Shown: positions 52,225 through 60,429 of the stretch, in pieces
Position numbering within the stretch: position 1 is the first letter of the stretch
How the letters are laid out: every line of letters starts with the position of its first letter
NCBI RefSeq assembly: GCF_001953955.1
Contig: NZ_CP019300.1
Span: 744,001-808,000, forward strand
From: Prevotella intermedia ATCC 25611 = DSM 20706
GTDB lineage: Bacteria > Bacteroidota > Bacteroidia > Bacteroidales > Bacteroidaceae
Reading direction: 5' to 3'
DNA: 64,000 nucleotides
Made by a program: the position numbers and the translations under genes
Notes under the pieces: model-generated
The model's input: only the letters and a program-made list of their open reading frames with translations
Databases searched by the model: none
Told to the model about the DNA's origin: nothing

Positions 52225-53036
52225 TGGCTTTCTATTATTAGTCCGTTGTATTTTTGCGACAATAGCTTTGCCCGCTCCATTGTTTGTGCCATAAATTCCT
52301 TGTACTCGATGCCCTCTGGGTTGAAAGGACGGTGGGCAAGGGCTTCTTTCACAGGCTTCCACTCGCGCAGAAACTCTTTGGCTGAGGCTGAGAAATACAC
52401 ATCTACAAGGCGTTCCCAGATATATTCCACAGCCTGCTCGTTGGGGTGCAGCATATCGGCTTTGTAGAAACGATAGTCGCGAAGTTCGTCGTTCACAATC
52501 TCGTAAGCAGGAAAATAAGCCACATTGCCGTCGGTATAGTCGGCCATTGCTTCGTGAACGGCTAAGAGCAGCGTGGCTTTAGAGAGCTGGCTCTCGTGGT
52601 AGCCATACTTCGCATAGCGTATCGGGCTGACCGTGAATATTACTTTCACATTGCGGTTGCGCTCTCGCAGCAGTTCTATGGCACGGCACAGATAGTCTTT
52701 GCAGGCAGCTATGCTGAGTTCCTGCTCGTCGAAAAGTCGTTGCGGACGCTTGTTGCAGTTGTCTACAATCTCTCCTGTTGCCTTCTCAATGTAGACGTGG
52801 TTGGTGCCCAAAGTAATGAAGACGGTGTCGAAAACCTCGCTTCTTCGTTCTACCGTGTGCAGTATCGAAGCTGGGTTGTACATCACACCGAACGGATTAA
52901 CAAGGGTTCGGAATTTCCAATCTATAAATTTCTCGCCGATATTGCTTGCGAAACACGAGCCAACGAACAATACACGTTCGCACGGCATTATCTCGAAACT
53001 CGGTTTCGGCACATTGACTATCGTTCTAAACTCCAT
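52221..53036 (-). CDS. GSCFA-domain protein
   Basis: The 271-aa product begins MEFRTIVNVPKPSFEI and has the family-naming motif GSCFASNIGEKF at about 27-38, with an SGNH-hydrolase-like pattern (TLGTNHVYI, HPNEQAVEYIW). GSCFA proteins are mostly of unknown function and are common in Bacteroidetes. The start codon is only 6 bp from its promoter box, implying a near-leaderless mRNA. It is overlapped at its end by the fur gene. Confidence 0.9.
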   Translation of the reverse strand: MEFRTIVNVPKPSFEIMPCERVLFVGSCFASNIGEKFIDWKFRTLVNPFGVMYNPASILHTVERRSEVFDTVFITLGTNHVYIEKATGEIVDNCNKRPQRLFDEQELSIAACKDYLCRAIELLRERNRNVKVIFTVSPIRYAKYGYHESQLSKATLLLAVHEAMADYTDGNVAYFPAYEIVNDELRDYRFYKADMLHPNEQAVEYIWERLVDVYFSASAKEFLREWKPVKEALAHRPFNPEGIEYKEFMAQTMERAKLLSQKYNGLIIESQ

Positions 53037-53041
53037 ATTTA

Positions 53042-53073
53042 CAAAGGTACTGCTTTTTGTTCAGAAGCACAAA
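53042..53073 (-). promoter_or_regulatory. Promoter of GSCFA-fur
   Basis: The minus strand reads TTTG, 20 bp, TACCTTTG, followed within 6 bp by the GSCFA ATG. From 53074 to 53216 I see nothing else. Confidence 0.7.
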
Positions 53074-53216
53074 AAGTTTAGAAATGTTTTTCGTAATCTT
53101 CTGTTGGAAAGGTGGATTGAATGTGTAAGGGAGTGGTTTATCACGTTTTTCCACCCACGAAAAAGCAGCGCAGATATGAGGAAAATCATAAATCAAACGC
53201 CTATATTAAACCTTTG

Positions 53217-53408
53217 ATTTTGTAAAGATAATTCGGAGGGAAAATGATAATTTCGATTTGACGTTGCGAAAGCGTATGTTTTGCAATGCAAAAGAGCCGC
53301 TTTTACCGTGCAAAACCTACGCTTTTAGAATGCAAAACAATAGGTTTCATAACACACTGACAGCGAGTTGGTTACGCAATAGATATGCTTGTGAAAAATA
53401 TTTACACT
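53217..53408 (-). repeat. 22-bp-period modular intergenic element, copy 5
   Basis: Reverse orientation. The minus-strand words are GCGTAGG (53316-53322), GCGGCTC (53294-53300), CATACGC (53272-53278), then TCGAAAT (53250-53256), nearly the same combination as copy 3. It ends on the right with GTAAATATTTTTCAC. It lies between the GSCFA promoter and the rsgA 3' end. Confidence 0.9.
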
Positions 53409-53518
53409 TTTATAATGTTTTTTCGCCTATATAATAAAGGTATATAGGAGAAGTTGGGCGGTGGATAAAAGGGCTGTTTCTATGCAGAAAGGCGAAACGA
53501 TATGCCTGTCTTTCTTAT

Positions 53519-54463
53519 TTAAAATGCCTCACGGTATTTGTTTTCGTCCTTGTCTTCGAGCATAGAAAGGTAGCTGTTGTAGCGACTTTCGGCAATGTAA
53601 TGCTCTTCCAAGGCTTTGAGAACGGCGCAGCCAGGTTCGTGTGTATGGGTGCAGTTGTTGAACCGACACGTTTCGGAGAACTTGAAAATTTCGCGGAAGT
53701 AACTTGTGAGTTCTTCCTTGTCGATATCGAAAGTGCCAAATCCTTTAATGCCCGGTGTGTCTATGATGTAGCCTCCGTAGGGCAATTGCAGCATTTCGCT
53801 GAATGTCGTGGTGTGCATTCCTGTGTTGTGCGAGTCGGAAATTTCTGCAGTACGCAGGTTGGCGTCGGGCAGCAAACCGTTGATAATGGTAGATTTGCCA
53901 ACGCCACTATTGCCGCTCAGCAGTGTTACCTTGTCTTTGAGTAGAGGGTGCAGCTGTTCGATACTTCTTTCTGCTGGGGCATCGTCGGTGGCTTGCAGCG
54001 TTACACACTTGTAGCCAATGCTTTCGTACAAGTGGATAGCGGCATCTTGGTATCGCCGTTCGTCGTCGTCGAGCAAGTCGTATTTGTTGAAAACCAAGAC
54101 AACGGGCACACGGTAGGCTTCGGCACTTGCAAGAAAGCGGTCGATGAACGTAGTGGAAGTTTCGGGATAGTTCACCGTAACCACGAGAAAAGCCTGGTCG
54201 AGATTGGCTGCTATGATGTGGCTTTGCTTGGAAAGATTGGGCGACTTGCGGATAATATAGTTCTTTCGGTCTTCAATCTCCGAAATAAAGGCGGTTCCTT
54301 CTTGGTTGATGATAAGGTGCACGTAGTCGCCCACTGCCACCGGATTGGTGGAGCGGATACCCTTTAAGCGGAAATTGCCCTTTATTTTGCTTTCAATAGT
54401 TCGTCCGTCGTCGGTTCTTACGGTGTACCAACTACCTGTATTCTTTATTACTAAGCCACGCAT
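53519..54463 (-). CDS. rsgA: Small ribosomal subunit biogenesis GTPase RsgA
   Basis: The product is 314 aa. An N-terminal OB-fold is followed by the circularly permuted G domain: NKYDL at 126-130 before the P-loop GNSGVGKST at 184-192 and DTPGIKGF at about 238. A C-terminal zinc finger has [14 protein letters not shown]. RsgA matures the 30S subunit. It is separated from frr upstream by a terminator. Confidence 0.96.
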   Translation of the reverse strand: MRGLVIKNTGSWYTVRTDDGRTIESKIKGNFRLKGIRSTNPVAVGDYVHLIINQEGTAFISEIEDRKNYIIRKSPNLSKQSHIIAANLDQAFLVVTVNYPETSTTFIDRFLASAEAYRVPVVLVFNKYDLLDDDERRYQDAAIHLYESIGYKCVTLQATDDAPAERSIEQLHPLLKDKVTLLSGNSGVGKSTIINGLLPDANLRTAEISDSHNTGMHTTTFSEMLQLPYGGYIIDTPGIKGFGTFDIDKEELTSYFREIFKFSETCRFNNCTHTHEPGCAVLKALEEHYIAESRYNSYLSMLEDKDENKYREAF

Positions 54464-54477
54464 TATAATACAACAAA

Positions 54478-54511
54478 CCCTTTATTTGCCTGCGATGAGG
54501 CAAATAAAGGG
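54478..54511 (-). terminator. Intrinsic terminator downstream of frr
   Basis: The arms CCCTTTATTTGCCT / AGGCAAATAAAGGG have a 6-nt loop, then TTTGTTG on the minus strand. Confidence 0.8.
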
Positions 54512-54519
54512 TAATGTTT

Positions 54520-55080
54520 TTATACTGTCATAATTTCTTTTTCCTTGTCGGCGAGAAGCGCATCAATCTTCTTGATGTACTTGTCGTGTATCTTCTGTAA
54601 GTCTTCCTCTGCGTCTTTCTCCAAGTCTTCTGAAAGTCCGTCCTTGATAGCCTTCTTCAGTTTGTCTTTAATATCTGAACGGGCGTTGCGCACTTCCACC
54701 TTTGTGCGTTCGCCAATCTTGTTGCTTTGCTTCACAAGGTCGCGACGACGCTCTTCGGTTGGCTGTGGAAGATTGAGGCGGATAAGCTCTCCGTTGTTCT
54801 CTGGGGTAATGCCCACGTCAGAGTCCATAATGGCTTTTTCAATATCGCGGATAGCCTTTTTGTCCCACGGCTTGATAGCAATGGTGCGAGGGTCGGGCAC
54901 TGTTACGGTTGCAACTTGGTTGAGTGGCACCATCGACCCGTATGAACTTACTCGTATTCCATCGAGAATTGCTACGTTGGCACGTCCTGCACGAATGCGT
55001 TGCAACTGCTCGTCGAGATACATAGCAGCCATTTCCATACGCTCTTCGGCCTCGTTTAATGTTTCTTTAACGTCTATCAT
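54520..55080 (-). CDS. frr: Ribosome recycling factor
   Basis: The product is 186 aa, the usual size. Family features are MYLDEQLQRIRAGRANVAILDGI near the start and a helical tail rich in Lys/Glu/Asp. It frees ribosomes after termination, with EF-G. It has a clear promoter and a terminator, so it is a separate unit. Confidence 0.97.
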   Translation of the reverse strand: MIDVKETLNEAEERMEMAAMYLDEQLQRIRAGRANVAILDGIRVSSYGSMVPLNQVATVTVPDPRTIAIKPWDKKAIRDIEKAIMDSDVGITPENNGELIRLNLPQPTEERRRDLVKQSNKIGERTKVEVRNARSDIKDKLKKAIKDGLSEDLEKDAEEDLQKIHDKYIKKIDALLADKEKEIMTV

Positions 55081-55108
55081 AAGTATGCGTATTAATTGTT
55101 TCTAAATA

Positions 55109-55140
55109 CAAATTTAGGGATTTATTCGTAACTGTGCAAA
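55109..55140 (-). promoter_or_regulatory. Promoter of frr
   Basis: The minus strand reads TTTG, 20 bp, TAAATTTG, a perfect match; the leader is about 22 nt. Confidence 0.7.
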
Positions 55141-55156
55141 GTTTATAGGCTTTTTT

Positions 55157-55633
55157 CTATCGGTTTGCGTAGATTTCAGCTGCTAAAATGCGCATAGCTT
55201 GCTCTAAGTATTGAGCATCAATGTCGTCGAAGGCATTCAGCTGTGTGCTGTCAATGTCGAGCACGCCAACCGTTTCGCCCTCCTTATTATATATAGGTAC
55301 CACGATTTCCGAACGAGAAAGCGAGCTACAGGCTATGTGTCCGGCAAACTGTTCTACGTCTGGAACAACGAGCGTGCGACGTTCTGCGAAGGCTGTTCCG
55401 CAGACGCCCTTTCCCACAGGAATGTTGTAACAGGCGGGAGTGCCTTGGAAAGGACCCAACTGCAACGTGTTTTCCTTGTTCAGAAAGTAGAAACCTGTCC
55501 AGAAAAAGGCGTCAAATGTGTGGTGAATGGCTGCCGAAACGTTTGCCAAGACGCCAACCTTGTTGTCTGCTTCGCCTTCTATGAGGGCGGCAATTTGCTT
55601 TAATAATAGTTCGTATGTTTCTTTTTTATTCAT
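55157..55633 (-). CDS. msrC: GAF-domain free methionine-R-sulfoxide reductase
   Basis: The 158-aa product is one GAF domain. The cysteines of the fRMsr family are present: CYNIPVGKGVCGTA and HIACSSLSRSEIVVP. The enzyme reduces free methionine-R-sulfoxide. It follows rsmA by 15 bp on the same strand, so the two are probably one transcript. Confidence 0.88.
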   Translation of the reverse strand: MNKKETYELLLKQIAALIEGEADNKVGVLANVSAAIHHTFDAFFWTGFYFLNKENTLQLGPFQGTPACYNIPVGKGVCGTAFAERRTLVVPDVEQFAGHIACSSLSRSEIVVPIYNKEGETVGVLDIDSTQLNAFDDIDAQYLEQAMRILAAEIYANR

Positions 55634-55648
55634 TGGTTCTTTATTTGT

Positions 55649-56449
55649 TTATGCGTTTATGGCTGTCATTTCGGCTTCTACCATATTGGTTAGTTCTACG
55701 AATTGTGCAATCGTCAGCTGTTCGGGGCGTTTTGTCATTACTTCCTGCTCGTAGAAACCTTCGCGCGGTTTGGCTGGGAACATCTGGCGCAGGCTTACTC
55801 GCAGCATCTTGCGGCGTTGGTTGAATACTGTCTTTACCAAACGCTTGAAAAGCTTTTCGTCGCAATCGAGTTTGCTGACGTTGTTGCGTGTCATTCTGAT
55901 AACGGCACTCTTTACCTTTGGAGGCGGATTGAAGACGTCCTCATCAACTGTAAACAAGTATTCCACATCGTACCACGCTTGGATTAATATCGAAAGAATG
56001 CCATACGTTTTGTTGCCAGGTTGCGCTGCCATACGCAAGGCAACTTCGCGCTGTATCATACCCGTACAACAGGGAATGAGGTCTTTGTAGTCGAGCATCT
56101 TGAAGAATATCTGCGACGAAATATCGTAGGGGTAGTTGCCTGTAAGAACAAACTGCCTGCCGCCGAATACGTCTTCGAGTTGCATACGCAGAAAGTCTTC
56201 ACCCAAGATGTTTTCCCGTAGGGTTGGGAACCTCTCGTATAGGTACGCCACGCTCTCTGTGTCTATTTCCACAGCTTTCACTTCTCGGGGCTTTTCCACA
56301 AGGTATTGGGTGAGCACTCCCATGCCCGGCCCTATTTCTAAAACTGGTATATCGGGGCAAGCGTCCACAGTGTCGGCAATGCGCTTTGCTATATTCAGGT
56401 CGGTTAGAAAGTGCTGTCCGAGGTTCTTTTTGGGCTTTACTAATTTCAT
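55649..56449 (-). CDS. rsmA: 16S rRNA dimethyladenosine transferase
   Basis: The product is 266 aa. It opens with KPKKNLGQHFLTDLNIAKRI, then a SAM-binding EIGPGMGVLTQYL and the NYPYDISSQIFFKML catalytic motif. RsmA (KsgA) dimethylates two adenines in the 3' helix 45 of 16S rRNA. Its promoter is TAACTTTG at 56470-56477, overlapping that of the divergent UPF0104 gene. Confidence 0.96.
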   Translation of the reverse strand: MKLVKPKKNLGQHFLTDLNIAKRIADTVDACPDIPVLEIGPGMGVLTQYLVEKPREVKAVEIDTESVAYLYERFPTLRENILGEDFLRMQLEDVFGGRQFVLTGNYPYDISSQIFFKMLDYKDLIPCCTGMIQREVALRMAAQPGNKTYGILSILIQAWYDVEYLFTVDEDVFNPPPKVKSAVIRMTRNNVSKLDCDEKLFKRLVKTVFNQRRKMLRVSLRQMFPAKPREGFYEQEVMTKRPEQLTIAQFVELTNMVEAEMTAINA

Positions 56450-56469
56450 AAATTTTCTTTATTTGGCTA

Positions 56470-56477
56470 CAAAGTTA
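56470..56477 (-). promoter_or_regulatory. Promoter -7 element of rsmA
   Basis: The minus strand reads TAACTTTG, 21 bp before the ATG. It is about 10 bp from the -33 box of the divergent gene. Confidence 0.55.
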
Positions 56478-56487
56478 GAAAATTTAT

Positions 56488-56518
56488 TTTGTTTTTAAAA
56501 GCATTTATAGTATCTTTG
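56488..56518 (+). promoter_or_regulatory. Promoter of the UPF0104 gene
   Basis: TTTG, 19 bp, TATCTTTG, then only 8 bp before the ATG at 56527. Confidence 0.7.
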
Positions 56519-56526
56519 CTTTCAGA

Positions 56527-57540
56527 ATGGGAACGAAGAAGTTGCTCTATAATATCGTTAAAATTGTGCTACCTCTTATTTTGGGCGGTGGCATTCTTTA
56601 TTGGATGTATCGTGGCTTCGACTTCGTGCAGATGCGTAAGGTGGTGATGAACGAAATGGATTGGACGTGGATGTTACTGTCTATGCCGTTCGGAATACTT
56701 GCGCAGACCTTTCGAGGTTGGCGTTGGAAGCAGGTATTGGAACCTATGGGCGAGCAAACACGCAATTCTGTGTGCGTCAATTCCATTTTCCTTTCCTATG
56801 CTGTCAGCCTTGTGATACCTCGTGTTGGCGAGTTTGCACGCTGTGGCGTGCTGAACCGTTACGATAAAGTGTCGTTTCCGAAAGCTTTGGGAACAGTTGT
56901 TACCGAGCGAGCAGTGGACACTGTCATCGTGTTGTTGATTACAGCAGTTGCCATTCTATCGCAGATAAAAGTGTTTACAAACTTTTTCTTCAGGACAGGA
57001 ACGAGTGTAGACAACATCTTCAATAAGTTTTCAGCAACTGGTTGGGTCGTTACGGGCATTTGTGCATTGGCTGTTGTAATCTTGCTCTACATCATTCGCC
57101 GCCATATACCTATATATAAGAAAGTGAAAGATGCGCTGGCGGGAATTTGGCAAGGCGTTATTTCAGTGAAAGACGTAAAGAACATTCCACTATTCGTATT
57201 TTACAGCGTGGCTATATGGGGCAGCTACTTCCTTCACTTCTACTTAACGTTCTTCTGTTTTCAAGAAACAAGCTGGCTGGGTGTAACTTGTGCGTTGGTG
57301 TGCTTCGTTGTTGGCTCGATAGCAGTTATTGTTCCAACGCCAAATGGTGCAGGACCGTGGCATTTTGCAGTGAAGACAATGCTTATACTCTACGGTGTTG
57401 TCGATGTAAGGGCACTCTATTTCGTGCTAATCGTGCATACGCTGCAAACGCTGTTGGTGATTTTGCTTGGCATCTACGCTTGGATAGCCTTGGCATTCAC
57501 GCACAAGGAAGCGTTGAAAACAAGCAATGTTGATAATTAA
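56527..57540 (+). CDS. UPF0104 / lysylphosphatidylglycerol synthase-like membrane protein
   Basis: The product is 337 aa with about eight membrane spans and the UPF0104 core (WRWKQVLEPMGEQTRN, then YAVSLVIPRVGEFARCGVL, where the charged RVGE is conserved). The family covers flippase-like proteins related to MprF; the substrate cannot be assigned. Translation starts 8 bp after its promoter box, so it is nearly leaderless. pepD follows after 50 bp. Confidence 0.88.
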   Translation: MGTKKLLYNIVKIVLPLILGGGILYWMYRGFDFVQMRKVVMNEMDWTWMLLSMPFGILAQTFRGWRWKQVLEPMGEQTRNSVCVNSIFLSYAVSLVIPRVGEFARCGVLNRYDKVSFPKALGTVVTERAVDTVIVLLITAVAILSQIKVFTNFFFRTGTSVDNIFNKFSATGWVVTGICALAVVILLYIIRRHIPIYKKVKDALAGIWQGVISVKDVKNIPLFVFYSVAIWGSYFLHFYLTFFCFQETSWLGVTCALVCFVVGSIAVIVPTPNGAGPWHFAVKTMLILYGVVDVRALYFVLIVHTLQTLLVILLGIYAWIALAFTHKEALKTSNVDN

Positions 57541-57590
57541 GAAACAGATATAAAACAAACATATACTAACCCTTTAAAATAAACAAAACT

Positions 57591-59045
57591 ATGAGTGAAA
57601 TTAGAAATCTCAGCCCAGAGCTTCTTTGGCGTAACTTTGACGATTTGACACAAATACCACGTCCAACTGGACACATGGAAAAAGTGCAGGCTTTCTTGCT
57701 CGATTTCGCAAAGAAAGTTGGGGTTGAAGCATTTGTAGACCCAGCTGGTAATATTGTAATGCGCAAGCCAGCTACTCCAGGTTACGAAAACCGTAAAGGC
57801 GTTATACTTCAGGCTCACATGGATATGGTACCACAGAAGAGCCCTGACAGCAACCATAACTTTGAAACAGACCCTATCGAAACTCACATTACCGATGGTT
57901 GGGTGTATGCAAACAATACGACACTCGGTGCTGATAACGGTGCTGGCGTTGCTGCGATTATGGGTGTTATGGAAGACAAGAGTTTGAAACACGGACCTAT
58001 CGAAGGACTTATTACAAGGGACGAAGAGACGGGTATGTTCGGTGCAAACGACCTTCCTGCAGGCGAATTGCAAGGCGATATACTGCTGAACTTAGACTCT
58101 GAAACATGGGGCAAGTTCGTTATCGGCTCGGCTGGCGGTGTTGATATAGACTCAACGTTGAAGTATAAGGAAGTTGCCAACGACCAAGAAACAGCTGTTA
58201 AGGTTACATTGAAGGGCTTCCGTGGTGGCCACTCTGGTCTTGAAATACACGAAGGACGTGCTAACGCAAACAAGGAAATGGTACGTTTCGTTCGCAATGC
58301 TATGGCTGAACTCGGTGCTCGCTTAGCTGTATGGCAAGGTGGCAATATGCGCAATGCTATTCCTTTCAAGGCAGAAGTTGTACTTGCACTGGCTAAAGAC
58401 AAAGTTGCAGCACTCAAAGAAATGGTGGAAGCACAGCGTCAATTGATTGAAAGCGAGTTTAAAACGATTGAAAGCAACGTTGAATTCTTTGTTGAAGATG
58501 CTGAAAAGCCTGCTGCGCTTGTTCCTGCAGAAATTCAAGACAACATCATCAACGCTATCTATGCAGTCCACAATGGCGTTTTGCGTATGATTCCTGCTTA
58601 TCCTGACGTTGTTGAAACTTCTTCTAACCTTGCCATAGTAAACATTGATGCAAACAATACTCACTTTAAAATCCTTGTTCGTTCTGCTCGTGAAGATATG
58701 AGAGAATATCTTGCAACACAGATTAAGAGTTGCTTCGACTTGGCTGGTATGAAGACAGAGCTCAGTGCAAGATACAATGGTTGGGACCCAAATCCAAACA
58801 GCGAAATCTTGAACTTGTTGGAGAAGGTATATAAAGAACAAACTGGCGAAGATGTAATTGTACAGGCAGACCATGCTGGACTCGAATGTTCAATTATTCT
58901 TGGCAAGTATCCACACCTCGACGTTGTTAGTCTTGGCCCGACTATTCGCAGCCCACACACAGCAACAGAACGTTTCAAGATAGACACCGCACAGCCTTTC
59001 TGGGACTTGTTGGTGAAGGTTTTGGAAGAAATTCCTGCTAAATAA
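57591..59045 (+). CDS. pepD: Aminoacyl-histidine dipeptidase (PepD)
   Basis: The product is 484 aa. The zinc-binding His is in LQAHMDMVPQK, then the acidic GADNGAGVAA and DEETGMFGANDL with the catalytic Glu pair, all of M20-type PepD. It cleaves Xaa-His and other dipeptides in the cytoplasm. It ends 54 bp before a terminator hairpin. Confidence 0.95.
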   Translation: MSEIRNLSPELLWRNFDDLTQIPRPTGHMEKVQAFLLDFAKKVGVEAFVDPAGNIVMRKPATPGYENRKGVILQAHMDMVPQKSPDSNHNFETDPIETHITDGWVYANNTTLGADNGAGVAAIMGVMEDKSLKHGPIEGLITRDEETGMFGANDLPAGELQGDILLNLDSETWGKFVIGSAGGVDIDSTLKYKEVANDQETAVKVTLKGFRGGHSGLEIHEGRANANKEMVRFVRNAMAELGARLAVWQGGNMRNAIPFKAEVVLALAKDKVAALKEMVEAQRQLIESEFKTIESNVEFFVEDAEKPAALVPAEIQDNIINAIYAVHNGVLRMIPAYPDVVETSSNLAIVNIDANNTHFKILVRSAREDMREYLATQIKSCFDLAGMKTELSARYNGWDPNPNSEILNLLEKVYKEQTGEDVIVQADHAGLECSIILGKYPHLDVVSLGPTIRSPHTATERFKIDTAQPFWDLLVKVLEEIPAK

Positions 59046-59098
59046 AGAAAATTTTTCTGCTAAATAAGGCAGTAAACCACTGCTTCTTATAACACAAC

Positions 59099-59150
59099 AA
59101 ATCCGTTACTCAAGTTAAAAACTTTGTGTTTTACTTGTGCTAACGGATTT
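59099..59150 (+). terminator. Intrinsic terminator downstream of pepD
   Basis: The arms AAATCCGTTA / TAACGGATTT contain an inner CAAGTTAAAA / TTTTACTTG pairing, followed by TTTTG. The corA promoter starts inside it. Confidence 0.8.
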
Positions 59151-59165
59151 TTTTGTCTACTTTTG
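59135..59165 (+). promoter_or_regulatory. Promoter of corA
   Basis: TTG, 20 bp, TACTTTTG, giving a leader of about 125 nt before the ATG at 59296. Confidence 0.5.
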
Positions 59166-59254
59166 CAAGCGTAAAACCAATATTTTAATTTATAATGGAC
59201 GATTACCTTTCGAATATTTTAAACGAATAACGTGAGGATAGCAGCCTGATAGAT

Positions 59255-59292
59255 GCTAATCCCCACCATAACTAAACTAATTGGAGATTAGC
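59255..59292 (+). promoter_or_regulatory. Hairpin covering the corA ribosome binding site
   Basis: GCTAATC (59255-59261) can pair with GATTAGC (59286-59292), and the GGAG Shine-Dalgarno (59283-59286) lies at the base of that stem, pairing partly with CCC at 59262-59264. The ATG is at 59296. Confidence 0.45.
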
Positions 59293-59295
59293 AAA

Positions 59296-60222
59296 ATGAA
59301 GACATATTGGAATATTAGCGGAAAGCTGAATACGATAAAGGAATGGCAACCTAACTGCTGGATACAGGTTACTTGCCCTACCGAGCAAGAACAACAGGAA
59401 TTAGAAGAAACTTATAATATCCCCGATTATTTTATTTCGGACATTAGCGATACCGACGAGCGTGCACGTTACGAGTACGACGACGGTTGGATGCTCATTA
59501 TCTTGCGTATTCCCTACGTAAAGGAAATACGTTCCCGCACACCTTACACGACAGTGCCTTTGGGTATTATCCACAAGCGCGACGTAACTATAACGGTGTG
59601 CAACTTCGAGACCAATATGATGCTCGACTTTGTTTCGTTCCAGCAAAAGCGTGGAGAAGGCTTCACCGACTATGTGGATATGATATTCCGACTTTTCCTT
59701 TGCTCTGCCGTTTGGTACTTGAAGCGATTGAAACAGATAAGCACCCTTATCGACAAAGCGAAGCACAACCTTGACCAAGAGGTGAACAATGAAAGTCTTA
59801 TCGGCTTGAGCCGCTTGCAAGATTCGCTCACTTACTTTGTTACATCTATTCGTGGCAACGAGAATTTGTTGGCTAAACTGAAGTTTAAACTACAGGTCGA
59901 TGAATTGGACGCCGACCTAATCGAAGACGTAAACATCGAGATGAGCCAGGCACGCGAAACTGCGAGCATCTACACCGACATTCTCGAATCAACAATGGAT
60001 ACCTATTCGAGCATCATCAACAACAACATGAACACAGTGATGCGTACGCTTACATCGGTTTCTATTATTATGATGTTCCCCACGCTCATCGCTTCGCTTT
60101 TCGGAATGAACCTCATAAATGGTATGGAAGCTTCAAAGTGGGGATTTGTAATTGCACTCATTATTTCTGTTTTCGTATCGGGACTGACGTGGTGGATACT
60201 GCGCCACAAACGCTTAATATAG
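59296..60222 (+). CDS. corA: CorA-type magnesium transporter
   Basis: I start at ATG 59296 (MKTYWNISGK), giving 308 aa; the TTG upstream is inside the predicted ribosome-binding hairpin. The large N-terminal cytoplasmic domain ends in a long helix, followed by two C-terminal membrane spans with the GMN motif (SLFGMNLING). CorA forms a pentameric Mg2+ (and Co2+) channel. The 5' leader can form a hairpin over the start region, hinting at control, which is inference. Confidence 0.95.
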   Translation: MKTYWNISGKLNTIKEWQPNCWIQVTCPTEQEQQELEETYNIPDYFISDISDTDERARYEYDDGWMLIILRIPYVKEIRSRTPYTTVPLGIIHKRDVTITVCNFETNMMLDFVSFQQKRGEGFTDYVDMIFRLFLCSAVWYLKRLKQISTLIDKAKHNLDQEVNNESLIGLSRLQDSLTYFVTSIRGNENLLAKLKFKLQVDELDADLIEDVNIEMSQARETASIYTDILESTMDTYSSIINNNMNTVMRTLTSVSIIMMFPTLIASLFGMNLINGMEASKWGFVIALIISVFVSGLTWWILRHKRLI

Positions 60223-60327
60223 CGCAAACAGTGTCAATATAGCACGAAAACAAGCAAAACAAATATAATTTTTAAATCTAAGCATAAAAAAGAAAGTATA
60301 AATTTAGGTGGTTTAAAACTTTTTATC

Positions 60328-60335
60328 TAAGTTTG
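60328..60335 (+). promoter_or_regulatory. Promoter -7 element of the DUF349 gene
   Basis: TAAGTTTG lies about 95 bp before the ATG; the upstream TTTA box is at a 21-bp spacing. Confidence 0.5.
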
Positions 60336-60429
60336 CACTTTAATAGATAGTATTGCGCTTGCGGCTATTATATAAGGTGGCTGGGGCGCAAAATCAATGA
60401 AAAAACTCGAATCATAAACTAACAGTGAA

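Noticed and set aside
52225..52362. Longer N-terminus for the Fur-family regulator
   Set aside because: It lies within the GSCFA coding region in another frame and is not like Fur proteins.
4879..60381. A 15-bp exact match (ATTATATAAGGTGGC) at 4879 and 60367
   Set aside because: A match this short in AT-rich DNA is expected by chance in a 64-kb window, and one copy overlaps a stop codon.
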